A stretch of DNA of 64,000 bases from Planctomycetota bacterium (GTDB taxonomy: Bacteria > Planctomycetota > Planctomycetia > Planctomycetales > Planctomycetaceae), in contig JAFEBS010000039.1 of NCBI GenBank assembly GCA_018242525.1, positions 59,554 to 123,553 of the forward strand. The letters run 5' to 3'. Below, in pieces: positions 1 through 7,947 of this stretch; the stretch's first letter is position 1; every line of letters starts with the position of its first letter. The notes under the pieces are model-generated. The model was not told the origin of the DNA. It made no database searches and worked only from the letters and a program-made list of their open reading frames with translations. Position numbers and translations under genes: made by a program.

Positions 1-211
1 CCGTAGTGTTGATCGTCTCACCGGCGCAGACGGCGCCAATCGTCAGGATCAGGACGGCCCAGCGGATCGAATCCACCTGCAGCCAGGTCGCCAGCCCGAT
101 GGCCCCCAACGCCGCGATGACATGCCACCGCGCGTTGCGCTGAGTCCGAACGGTATGGATCAGCCCCGCCCACGCATGAGCCACGCTGCGCCAGAAACTT
201 GGTTGACGCAT
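1..211 (-). CDS. Diacylglycerol kinase family protein (DgkA-like), 3' end cut by window edge
   Basis: Reading the minus strand from the ATG at 209-211 gives 70 residues that run off the window. The pattern RNARWH, then two hydrophobic stretches, then AGETINTT matches the core of the prokaryotic diacylglycerol/undecaprenol kinase family, in which the Glu and Asn of the E-x-x-NT segment are catalytic. Such enzymes are small (about 120 residues) inner-membrane proteins that phosphorylate lipid alcohols for lipid recycling. The frame stays open upstream for a few codons, so the exact start is uncertain. The missing C-terminus prevents checking for the last transmembrane helix or a fused domain. 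Confidence 0.75.
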   Translation of the reverse strand, partial: MRQPSFWRSVAHAWAGLIHTVRTQRNARWHVIAALGAIGLATWLQVDSIRWAVLILTIGAVCAGETINTT

Positions 212-248
212 CAAATCAATCCGGTACCCAGCGGCTTATGGTCAAATA

Positions 249-311
249 AGTCTGACCCTTTGGAGCGCAATCGATTCACCTTGAAAATCGTCAGCCCGAA
301 GAGGGTGTCTG
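249..311. repeat. Degenerate remnant of the GGGTCAGACC palindromic element
   Basis: The segment from CTGACCCTTTGGAG through CGATTCACCTTGAAAATC to AGAGGGT matches the inner half of the element at 3561-3665, but the outer arms (GCAGCCCGTGGTAAAAGG type) are gone. It lies between the dgkA-like start and the 3' end of the gene at 321-1028. Besides this remnant I see nothing in 212-320. Confidence 0.7.
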
Positions 312-320
312 AAGAAGAGA

Positions 321-1028
321 TTATTTGGCCGGTCGGGAAACCTTGTCTCCGTAGACCAGCACTTCGTCAAAATTGCCGGTATCGTCAAAGGAACCGATGC
401 CAACCTGTCCCCAGGTGAAAGTCTTGTCGACGGCCGTCATCAAGGGCGCTTTCAAGTCGTCGAAAAAGACCTCAATCTTTCCACTGTCGACATTGCGTAC
501 AACGCGGACGTGGTGCCATTCATTGTCCCACGCGGTCCCGTCGGTCGTCTTCGTGGAGATCTTCTTGCGAGGTTCGTTGTTCACAATGAAAATCTGGTTG
601 GCGTGATCATCGGTCTTCTGACCCAGGTGGACATAGTACATGTGGGCAGGATCCTGATAGCCGAAAAACAGGCAGAGCGACCGGTGCGGATAATCGCGGG
701 CCGTGGACTGTAGTTTGACATCGAGGACGCAGTTGCCAACGACAACATTCTTCGCCACCGAACGATTGAATGGCGAACGCACGGGAGTTTCCGTCACGAT
801 GTGCTGGAATTGACTCCAGACCTTGTTTCCGTTTTGTTCTGTCAGCTTCCATGCCCTGGCGTCGCTGGGTTCCCAGCGGGTCGCGGGGTCGCCGGATTCA
901 AAGTCATCCTGGAAAACCAGAGGCAGATCAAGCAATCGGGCGGGAGGCTGGTCTGCTGCCAAGGTCGCGCCTGCGAGCACGGACAGGCCAAGGACCAACC
1001 AGATTCTGTGGCGGGGTTGCTGAGACAT
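321..1028 (-). CDS. Secreted LamG/concanavalin-fold protein, hypothetical
   Basis: The product has 235 residues. It opens with a clear signal peptide (RHRIWLVLGLSVLAGATLAA, cleavage near residue 25). The mature part has features of the concanavalin-like lectin/glucanase fold seen in DUF1080 and LamG proteins: FQDDFESGDPATRWEP near the start, a central WHHVRVVRN strand and a closing GQVGIGSFDDTGNFDEV. These proteins usually bind or cleave polysaccharide outside the cytoplasm; no catalytic residues can be assigned. The gene lies 18 bp downstream of the anti-sigma gene on the same strand, so it may be the last gene of the sigma/anti-sigma operon and a candidate target or effector of that system. 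Confidence 0.7.
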   Translation of the reverse strand: MSQQPRHRIWLVLGLSVLAGATLAADQPPARLLDLPLVFQDDFESGDPATRWEPSDARAWKLTEQNGNKVWSQFQHIVTETPVRSPFNRSVAKNVVVGNCVLDVKLQSTARDYPHRSLCLFFGYQDPAHMYYVHLGQKTDDHANQIFIVNNEPRKKISTKTTDGTAWDNEWHHVRVVRNVDSGKIEVFFDDLKAPLMTAVDKTFTWGQVGIGSFDDTGNFDEVLVYGDKVSRPAK

Positions 1029-1046
1029 GATTCACCGTGGTAAAGG

Positions 1047-2696
1047 TCATTGATCGTCCGGAAGCTTACGGTCGCCGTCCTTGCCATCACGGCGTCGGTC
1101 GCCGGGTCGCAGTTCGCGTCCCGGTGGAATTCCCGGACGATCACCGAGCGGGCGGTCGGGTCTCATTCCCGGATTGTTGCGATTCCCCGGCCCCGGTCCA
1201 CCCGGCCAGCGTGGAGGAGGCATCGTATCCCCTGCCATCGAGCGTGGCGGTGCCACGCCCAGGTCATTCAACAGGCGCCACATACCGGCACGCAATTCCA
1301 TCAGGTGCCTGAAGGTCTTGTCATCGCGCTGTTCAAAATAGCGATTCTGCAAAAAGCGACGGCGTTCCTCGGGAGGACGAGTTTCCAGTTCAGCACGTTG
1401 TTTCTCATCCAGAGTCTCCAACACCCGATCCAGATCGCCCGGCTTCGGAAACTTGGACCGAGCCTGGTCGAACGCTTGATCGACAATGCTGAAAAACACC
1501 ACCCGGACCACATTATCCCGCTGCTGGCCGGGGAACTTCTTGATGAATCCCCTGACCTGGGCTGGCAGAACAGCAATCAGACTTTCCTGAAGTTCGGGGG
1601 AAGGCCATGACCGCTTCCCGTCCGGAGCCAGTTCGATGCTGCGACGCACGATTTCCAGGTACTGCTCGGGTTTGTGGACCTTTCCGAATTTCTTCTGGTC
1701 CTCTTCAGGCAGTTCTGCCACCAGGATCTGCATGACCTCACTCAGTTCGCGCATCGACAAAGGCTTCGGCAAACCGGGCTTCGGCCCATCCAGTTCATGC
1801 TGGTCAATCGTCACCGTCTCGATGTGTCGGCGGAACTGATCATCCTTGTACCTGCGAACCAGATCCAGCTTGTTGGCGCTGTTGTCCACCCTGCGCAGTT
1901 CTTCGCGCTGACCGGGTGTCAGTGTCAGCAGCCACGCCGAATACGTCTGCATCAGGCTCGACAGATACCCGCCGGTCTTTCGGTTTTCGGCCAGATCTTC
2001 GTTCAGTTTTCGATAGTGATCCCGGCGCAAGGAATCGAGTCCCTGGAATGTCGTCAGGTTCGTGTGCAGATGCTTTCGCTCCACGTCCGACATGTTCACC
2101 ACGTACTGATGCCGTTCCATCAGCACCTTGGAATCGGGTGATCGGGAGTCGGCCAGCCCGGTCAGGGCCGTTGCCGGCGACGCCGAATGTCCGTCCGCGG
2201 ATTGATCGAACAACTGGCTCTTGTACAGTTTGTCCAGGAAGTCGATCGATTCGACTTCCTGGTAAATGTCCAGCTTTTCCACGGTTGGCAGATCCATCAG
2301 CAACTGCCTCGTGGGATTGGGGACCCAGTCGTTCGTAATCTGATATCCGACCCAACCCGACAAACCAATGGCCGCGATCCAGACGACGGCCAGCAAGCCG
2401 CGCATCAGCGGCTTAAACCAGGGTTGCTCGGTGATGTCAAACGGAACTTCGGCCACTTTCAAGGTGGTCATGGTCCGCTCGGTGAATTCCGGCGGGGCCT
2501 TGGGAGTGGGCAGGACGTCGAGCATTTCCCAGGTGCGCGCCAGGGCTTCCACTTCGTGACGTGCCACTTCACTGCGTGCCAGGACCTGATCGATCTGTTG
2601 AGCTTGCGCGTCCGGCAGTTCGCCGTCCAGGTAAGCCACCAGATCTTCGCGCTGATCGGCGGAAAGTCGCAGGGTTTTTTCCATGGTTTCTGTCAA
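1047..2696 (-). CDS. Large membrane anti-sigma-like protein
   Basis: The product has 549 residues. The N-terminus carries the anti-sigma signature (DLVAYLDGELPDAQAQQID, then a helical segment ending LARTWEMLDVLP), without an obvious Zn-binding HxxxCxxC. One transmembrane helix follows at roughly residues 100-120 (LLAVVWIAAIGLSGWVGY). The remainder, over 400 residues, is mostly charged helical sequence and presumably periplasmic. It ends in a Pro/Gly/Arg-rich tail of about 60 residues. It follows the ECF sigma gene by 57 bp on the same strand, which is the usual sigma/anti-sigma order. The large periplasmic part is unlike a minimal anti-sigma factor and may sense an envelope signal. Function is inferred from the N-terminus and context. 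Confidence 0.7.
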   Translation of the reverse strand: MTETMEKTLRLSADQREDLVAYLDGELPDAQAQQIDQVLARSEVARHEVEALARTWEMLDVLPTPKAPPEFTERTMTTLKVAEVPFDITEQPWFKPLMRGLLAVVWIAAIGLSGWVGYQITNDWVPNPTRQLLMDLPTVEKLDIYQEVESIDFLDKLYKSQLFDQSADGHSASPATALTGLADSRSPDSKVLMERHQYVVNMSDVERKHLHTNLTTFQGLDSLRRDHYRKLNEDLAENRKTGGYLSSLMQTYSAWLLTLTPGQREELRRVDNSANKLDLVRRYKDDQFRRHIETVTIDQHELDGPKPGLPKPLSMRELSEVMQILVAELPEEDQKKFGKVHKPEQYLEIVRRSIELAPDGKRSWPSPELQESLIAVLPAQVRGFIKKFPGQQRDNVVRVVFFSIVDQAFDQARSKFPKPGDLDRVLETLDEKQRAELETRPPEERRRFLQNRYFEQRDDKTFRHLMELRAGMWRLLNDLGVAPPRSMAGDTMPPPRWPGGPGPGNRNNPGMRPDRPLGDRPGIPPGRELRPGDRRRDGKDGDRKLPDDQ

Positions 2697-2753
2697 GAAT
2701 CCCGCAGGTCGTGGAAATCGATTCCCCGTTCACGGGCGAATCGGAAACTCGGC

Positions 2754-3407
2754 TTACTTGGCTTCCTTCCCCATTTGCATGTAGGGTTCCAACACCGTCC
2801 GCAGGTTGTCGCGCGCTCGCGACAACAGCGATTTGACCGCCGTGGATGTCAATTCCATGGCATCGGCAATGTCCTCGTAACTCATGTCTTCATATTTGTG
2901 CAACAGCACCGCCATCCGCTGGCGTTCATTCAACTGTTCCATCGCGTGCTGGACAATCGCCTGCAGTTCGCGTCGATCCAGTTGTCGGTTGGGCATCAGC
3001 CCGGATTTTTCGAGAGCCAGCAGCTCGGTGGGTCGAACACCCAGGGGACCGGATTCCGAACCCGCCAGATTCACTTCCTTCCGTCGCCCCTTCGCCCGGC
3101 GCGAATTACTCGCCAGGTTGTTGGCAATCCGGAAGATCCAGGTGGAAAACCGGGCGGTCGGCAGGTAACCGTGCCGGGCCCGGTAAATCCGCATGAACAC
3201 GTCCTGCGCCAGATCCTCGGCCGCCTCCTGACTTTGCAGCATGTGAAAGAAAATGTTGGTCAAACGATCCTGGTAGGCTTTTACCAATTGCGTGAACGCA
3301 CCATCATCCCCCTGCTTGGCCCGGAGCATCAGTTGCACTTCGGGGTCATGCAGGTAACCGGATTCATCAACGGGTGGTTCAGGCTTAATCTGTGGCGGCA
3401 CGAACAA
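2754..3407 (-). CDS. ECF RNA polymerase sigma factor (SigE/RpoE type)
   Basis: The product has 217 residues. Region 2 is seen as LVKAYQDRLTNIFFHML, then AAEDLAQDVFMRIYRAR and FSTWIFRIANNLASNSRR. Region 4 is seen as LNERQRMAVLLHKYEDMSYE followed by IADAMELTSTAVKSLLSRAR, a helix-turn-helix that reads the -35 element. An extra linker of about 40 residues separates the two regions, and an extended N-terminal segment (about 25 residues) precedes region 2. It should direct RNA polymerase to a small regulon and be held inactive by the membrane protein encoded just downstream. Its start lies upstream of a palindromic element (3561-3665) and diverges from eboE. Confidence 0.92.
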   Translation of the reverse strand: MFVPPQIKPEPPVDESGYLHDPEVQLMLRAKQGDDGAFTQLVKAYQDRLTNIFFHMLQSQEAAEDLAQDVFMRIYRARHGYLPTARFSTWIFRIANNLASNSRRAKGRRKEVNLAGSESGPLGVRPTELLALEKSGLMPNRQLDRRELQAIVQHAMEQLNERQRMAVLLHKYEDMSYEDIADAMELTSTAVKSLLSRARDNLRTVLEPYMQMGKEAK

Positions 3408-3560
3408 AACTTCTTTCGAAGCCAGCTTGATCGATCATTCAACCCCGGACTCGTGCCAGGGTTTCTGGGAATTGTGGAAACCCGGGGCCGTCGTGAGCAG
3501 GGCGTCACAACAGTATAATCAGACCCCCGCCCGGAATCGAACCCGCCGCCTGCAATTGCG

Positions 3561-3665
3561 CTAGCAGCCCGCGGTAAAAGGGGGCTGACCCTTTGGAGGG
3601 CCATCGATTCACCTTGAACATCACCTGCCCGGTGAGGGTCAGACCCCTTTTACCACGGACTGTTA
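3561..3665. repeat. Palindromic element copy A1 (about 105 bp)
   Basis: The left arm begins CTAGCAGCCCGCGGTAAAAG followed by GGGGCTGACCC, and the right arm ends GGGTCAGACCCCTTTTACC then ACGGACTGTTAG, so the ends are inverted repeats. The middle carries the family core CGATTCACCTTGAA. Read on the minus strand it is open in one frame (GKRGLTLTGQVMFKVNRW). It ends 19 bp before the eboE start codon, within the divergent region between the sigma factor and eboE. Confidence 0.85.
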
Positions 3666-3684
3666 GCCCGAAAGCCAGACCGCC

Positions 3685-4866
3685 ATGACAATCAGTTCGC
3701 TGCCGCTCAGCTATTGCACCAACGTCCACCCCGGCCGGTCCGTCGCCGAGGTCGAAGAGGGGCTGGATCGCTTCACAATCCCCATCAAATCCGGTTACGG
3801 ACACGACCTGGCCGCCGGCTTATGGCTGGCGGCTCCCGTCATCCGTGAACTGGAATCAACCCCGGATGCGATCCGTCGATTTGCCGACGGCCTGACCCGG
3901 CGGGGCCTGACCTGCTACACACTGAATGCCTTTCCTTACGGCGATTTTCATTCGGCCCGGGTCAAGGAAAACGTCTATCTGCCCGACTGGACGCAACCCA
4001 ATCGGCTCGACTACACGCTGGCCTGTGCCCGTGTTCTGGCCGCGCTGCTGCCCGCAGGAGTCGACGGCAGCATCTCGACCGTCCCGCTGGGGTTCAAACC
4101 GTTCGAGCATCCCGCCGATTTCGCAGATCGCTGCGCCGATCAATTGATCGAACTGGCTCGCGGTCTGGATCGACTGCACTCGGACACGGGTCGCGTGATC
4201 CGACTGGCGCTCGAGCCCGAACCGTTCTGCGTGATCGAAACGACGGACGAAACGCTGCGGTTTTTCGCGCGGCTGCGTGAACGGGCCACCGGGGCCGGGG
4301 CGCTCGACGTTGTCCAAACTCACCTGGGTGTCTGTTACGATGTCTGCCATCAGGCGGTGGAATTCGAGGACGTTGCCGCCTCGATCCGCTCGCTGGCCGC
4401 GGCCGAGATCCGCATCAACAAGGTCCACATCACCTGCGCCATCGAGATCGCGAATCCCGGTACAAATGCAGCCGCGCGGAGTGCGCTGGCCCGCTATGTG
4501 GAACCGCGCTACCTGCACCAGACGTTTGCCCGCACTCCGACGGGAATCGTCAAACAGGTGGATCTGGACGAACGGCTGACGGCGACCCCGCCGACGGAAT
4601 TTCGCGATGCCTCAATGTGGCGAGTCCACTTCCACGTCCCGGTCAACGCCGAACATCTGGGACCATTGGGAACAACCCGGGGCGAATTGAAGACCGCCCT
4701 CGCGGTCGTTCCGGAACTGAATTACGCCCCGCACCTGGAAGTCGAAACCTACACCTGGGAAGTTCTTCCAGGTGGAGGAACCCCCAACATCGTGGAGGGG
4801 TTTGCCCGAGAATTGACGGCGACACGGCAGTTATTGATGTCGTCCTCTTCCGAGCATCGTCCGTAG
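3685..4866 (+). CDS. eboE: EboE-like metabolite traffic protein (TIM-barrel isomerase fold)
   Basis: The product has 393 residues. It opens LPLSYCTNVHPGRSVAEVE, the characteristic start of EboE. The xylose isomerase-like TIM-barrel follows: LALEPEPFCVIETT, VCYDVCHQAVEFED and FHVPVNAEHLGPLGTTRGE, with metal-binding Glu, His and Asp residues in the expected strand ends. EboE belongs to the eboABCDEF set linked to export of prenylated or scytonemin-type metabolites to the periplasm in cyanobacteria and others. No other ebo gene lies nearby, so its role here is open. The ATG is the first start in frame; the ribosome-binding site is weak, and a palindromic element ends just upstream. Confidence 0.8.
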   Translation: MTISSLPLSYCTNVHPGRSVAEVEEGLDRFTIPIKSGYGHDLAAGLWLAAPVIRELESTPDAIRRFADGLTRRGLTCYTLNAFPYGDFHSARVKENVYLPDWTQPNRLDYTLACARVLAALLPAGVDGSISTVPLGFKPFEHPADFADRCADQLIELARGLDRLHSDTGRVIRLALEPEPFCVIETTDETLRFFARLRERATGAGALDVVQTHLGVCYDVCHQAVEFEDVAASIRSLAAAEIRINKVHITCAIEIANPGTNAAARSALARYVEPRYLHQTFARTPTGIVKQVDLDERLTATPPTEFRDASMWRVHFHVPVNAEHLGPLGTTRGELKTALAVVPELNYAPHLEVETYTWEVLPGGGTPNIVEGFARELTATRQLLMSSSSEHRP

Positions 4867-5077
4867 TGCCTGACCCCTGATGAGATGTGGACTGCCGCGT
4901 TGTCCGTCGTCACTTTGGTGTGGCTTCGTTTCTCTCTGTAAACAACTCGCAACGATCCACCCGAATCCAAGCGACTCAGTGTGGTTCAGCCGATTTTTCC
5001 CGAAGGGGACACATCGACGCATTCCGACTGTGTGCCGGGATCTATCCCGGAAAATGCCGATTTAGATCAACCATCTT

Positions 5078-5102
5078 CACAGGGTGCGAAGCGCACCCTG
5101 TG
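5078..5102. repeat. Short perfect hairpin (CACAGGGTGCG arms)
   Basis: CACAGGGTGCGAAGCGCACC followed by CTGTG forms a tight stem with a very short loop. It lies in the 309-bp gap between the convergent eboE and hydrolase genes. A second small stem (CCCCTTCGGGG, about 5117-5127) follows. No coding sequence is supported in 4867-5175. The pair may act as a transcription barrier between the convergent genes. Confidence 0.6.
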
Positions 5103-5175
5103 CTATGTAATCTATCCCCTTCGGGGAAATGAAAATATCGGCGTCGGTAGAAGCGGCACGACCGTGTCAGGCTAT

Positions 5176-5967
5176 CTATCCCAGGAATCCGCGAATGGCC
5201 TCGTTGAACAGGTCTGGCTGTTCCATCGGTGCCATGTGACCAGCGTTGGGGATGACGACGCAGTTCACGCCCGGGATCAGCCCGGCAAATGCCTGCATTT
5301 CCGCAGCGGGGGAAATCGCGTCGTGTTCGCCGCAGATCACCAGCGTGGGAACTCGTATTTCGGGCAGCCAACCAGTTACATCGGGCCGAACGGCCATTCC
5401 TCGATGGGCCGCGGCGATGGCCACCGGGTTGGACGTCATCACCATTTGCCGGACTTCATCGATGATCCGTGGGCATTGATCCGACGTACATTGTGCGAAC
5501 AGTTTGGGCATCATCGCCCAGGCGACCGGTTCGGGACCCTCTTTCAGGACGATGTCCGCCATCTTCAACCGGTTGGCGGCGGCCTCCGGTGAATCGGACG
5601 CGGCGCGCGTGTTCGAGACGACCAGCTTCGCCACGCGGGACGGATGCCGCTGCAGGAATTGCCAGGCGATGTATCCTCCCATCGACAATCCGCAGAAAAT
5701 CACGGGTTCTTCGACGGCCAATGCCTCCAGCAGTTCCGCCAGGTCATCGGCAAACTGCTGCATCGAAACCGAATACAAGGCACCATCGGTCCCTCCAAAG
5801 CCACGCAGATCCGGGGCGATGACGCGGTGTGTCCGGGCGAATTCCTCAATCTGGGCACGCCACATCGTGTGATTCAGGGGAAACCCATGCACCAGCAGCA
5901 GGACCGGACCAACACCTTCATCCGCCACCCGATACCGGACTCCGCCAACATCAATCTTTCGTAACAT
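5176..5967 (-). CDS. Alpha/beta hydrolase (3-oxoadipate enol-lactonase-like)
   Basis: Starting at the ATG at 5967 (MLRKIDVGG) the product has 263 residues, the usual size of the family; an ATG ten codons upstream is possible but adds an unconserved tail. Visible are the oxyanion-hole HGFPLN, the nucleophile elbow GLSMGG with Ser95, the acid in CGEHDAISP and the catalytic His in AGHMAP near the end. Substrates of such enzymes range from lactones to esters, and the neighbours do not narrow this. It is transcribed alone, convergent with eboE. Confidence 0.85.
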   Translation of the reverse strand: MLRKIDVGGVRYRVADEGVGPVLLLVHGFPLNHTMWRAQIEEFARTHRVIAPDLRGFGGTDGALYSVSMQQFADDLAELLEALAVEEPVIFCGLSMGGYIAWQFLQRHPSRVAKLVVSNTRAASDSPEAAANRLKMADIVLKEGPEPVAWAMMPKLFAQCTSDQCPRIIDEVRQMVMTSNPVAIAAAHRGMAVRPDVTGWLPEIRVPTLVICGEHDAISPAAEMQAFAGLIPGVNCVVIPNAGHMAPMEQPDLFNEAIRGFLG

Positions 5968-6132
5968 ACCTGTCGCTCCCGGTGGTCGCTCGCCCAAACA
6001 TGCACGGAAAACGCGATCATCACAATGATGAAAGAAGCGAATGGCCGATTATAAGTCACCTACTCATCCGGCGACAGGACCACAGGAATGAAGTCTCAAT
6101 TCACGCCCCCACCGAGTTCACCTCGGTGGAAA

Positions 6133-6184
6133 CGGGCTTCTGCACTACGCGAGCGGAACTCCTCTTCCGTAGTGCAGAAGCCCG
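6133..6184. repeat. 17-bp inverted repeat (CGGGCTTCTGCACTACG)
   Basis: CGGGCTTCTGCACTACG at 6133-6149 is matched by its exact reverse complement at 6168-6184 with an 18-nt loop. Looser complementarity extends outward. It lies in the non-coding gap 5968-6422 upstream of the btaA-like gene. It resembles a REP/MITE-type element of a family distinct from the A elements. Confidence 0.75.
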
Positions 6185-6422
6185 ATTCCATCGAGACAAG
6201 CTCGAAGGGGGGAAGGTCGTTCCATTCCGGGGTTTGCCAGCCCCTGACAACCGGCACAACCCATCGAAATTGCCTCACGTTTTCCCGTTCCAGCATCCTC
6301 AGTTGAGAATCCGCCCCGGTTCTACGAACATAGTGGCGCGCATTCGGGGAGGCTCCGCTCAGGGGATCCCCGTGTTGAGGCCCCTGATTCCCCCACCTGA
6401 TACTCCACGGATTGACCGCAAC

Positions 6423-7619
6423 ATGGTTGTCGAACGGCTGAGCAAGACCTGGTTCAACCTCGTCCACGGGCGAAACATCGTCTACAACCAGTGCTGGGAG
6501 GATCCACGGCTGGACCGGGTCGCCCTCGAATTGACTCCGCAAGACCGGGTTGTCGTCATCACATCGGCCGGTTGCAATGCGATCGACTACGCGCTGGCCG
6601 GTGCCGGTCATGTCCACGCCGTCGATATGAATCCCAAGCAAAACCATCTGCTCGACCTGAAGCTGGTGGGGACTCAACAACTTGACTACGAAACGTTCTG
6701 GAAGCTGTTCGGCAAGGGGTGCCTGCCGGAATGGAACACGGTTTATCCGCAGCAATTGCGTCCGCACCTGTCTCCCGATGCCCGCGTTTTCTGGGATCGC
6801 AAGGGGAGCCTGTTCCGAGTCGGCCAGCGGAAGTCGTTTTATTTCCGCTGCACCAGCGGGACGTTCGCCTGGTTCGTCAATTACTACATCAACCGCGTCG
6901 CCAAGATGCGGGACGCCGTGAATGCCCTGCTGGCGGCGGAAAGTGTTGAACAGCAACGCAGCCTGTTCGAGCAATACGATCTGGCGAAGAAGCTGTGGCG
7001 ACCGATGATCAAGTTCGCCATGCGCCGCGATGTGACCTTGTCGCTGCTGGGCGTTCCGCGTGCGCAGCGCCGTCAGATTGACGAAGGTTATCCGGGGGGG
7101 ATCCTGCAGTTTGTCGTGGACCGGGTCGAAGCGGTCTTCACCAAGATTCCGCTGAAGGACAACTACGCCTGGCGTGTGTATCTGACGGGCGAATACTCCG
7201 CGGACGCGTGTCCGGAATACCTGAAGCCCGACAATTTTGCGCGCTTGAAGGCCGGGGTGGCTCATCAGGTGTCGTCGCATACAAACACGGTCCAGGGGTT
7301 CCTGGAAAAGTCGGAGCAGCCGATTTCGCGACTGATCCTGCTGGATCATATGGACTGGCTGTCCAAGGATCCCACCAAAAAGATTCTGACCGCCGAATGG
7401 CAGGCAATCATGGACAAGTCGACGCCCAATGCTCGAGTCCTGTGGCGCAGCGCCGGCCTGGACGGGACGTTCATCAACCCGATCGAAGTCAACGTGAATG
7501 GCCAGAAAAAGAAATTGGCCGACGTGCTACACTATAACCAGCAACTGGCCAACGAACTGCACGCCAAGGACCGAGTCCACACGTACGGCAGTTTCTGCAT
7601 TGCCGATATTCTCAAGTAG
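6423..7619 (+). CDS. btaA: BtaA-like S-adenosylmethionine:diacylglycerol aminocarboxypropyltransferase (DUF3419)
   Basis: The product has 398 residues from the ATG at 6423; the frame is open further upstream, but that part crosses the inverted repeat and looks non-coding. The signature FNLVHGRNIVYNQCWEDPRL followed by an S-adenosylmethionine-binding segment (VITSAGCNAIDYALAG, HVHAVDMNPKQ) marks the DUF3419/BtaA family. BtaA moves the 3-amino-3-carboxypropyl group of S-adenosylmethionine to diacylglycerol, the first step to betaine lipids, which replace phospholipids under phosphate limitation. The methylating partner BtaB is not adjacent, and the methyltransferase at 13071 does not look like it. 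Other DUF3419 proteins may act on other acceptors. Confidence 0.8.
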   Translation: MVVERLSKTWFNLVHGRNIVYNQCWEDPRLDRVALELTPQDRVVVITSAGCNAIDYALAGAGHVHAVDMNPKQNHLLDLKLVGTQQLDYETFWKLFGKGCLPEWNTVYPQQLRPHLSPDARVFWDRKGSLFRVGQRKSFYFRCTSGTFAWFVNYYINRVAKMRDAVNALLAAESVEQQRSLFEQYDLAKKLWRPMIKFAMRRDVTLSLLGVPRAQRRQIDEGYPGGILQFVVDRVEAVFTKIPLKDNYAWRVYLTGEYSADACPEYLKPDNFARLKAGVAHQVSSHTNTVQGFLEKSEQPISRLILLDHMDWLSKDPTKKILTAEWQAIMDKSTPNARVLWRSAGLDGTFINPIEVNVNGQKKKLADVLHYNQQLANELHAKDRVHTYGSFCIADILK

Positions 7620-7767
7620 GCTGACGAAGTCCTAAGGTTCACGGCCTGCAGACGACGGGCGAATTCAGAGACAATCTGACAGCGGTTTCAGATTTCGGTC
7701 GGAATCGGAACGTGTCGTTTCGAGGTGGACTGATGCAAACGCGACTGCCCGTGAAATGAGCAAGGAT

Positions 7768-7783
7768 TGGCCCGCGATGTGCT
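7768..7783 (+). promoter_or_regulatory. Possible sigma-54 promoter (weak match)
   Basis: TGGCCCGCGATGTGCT has GG and GC at the correct 10-nt spacing and fits the TGGCACG-N4-TTGCW consensus apart from two positions. It is 165 bp upstream of the large gene at 7948, in the otherwise featureless 328-bp gap 7620-7947. Two better sites of the same form occur at 36677 and 55992. Confidence 0.35.
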
Positions 7784-7947
7784 GATCAAGCCGGCCGAAT
7801 TGCACCGATGGCGTTTCTTGTGCGATTGCCGTGAAAGCTGCGCACCGCCTGCAGTTTGGTTCGCAAACACTGACTCGAATCGGGCAGAAATGATGATTAA
7901 CTCATCACTTCCCAAATTGGCCACCACGCCACCATGAGGTTGACACT

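Noticed and set aside
5829..6422. N-terminal extension of the BtaA-like protein
   Set aside because: The frame is open for 198 codons upstream but passes through the antisense of the hydrolase gene and an inverted repeat; family similarity starts at about 6423.
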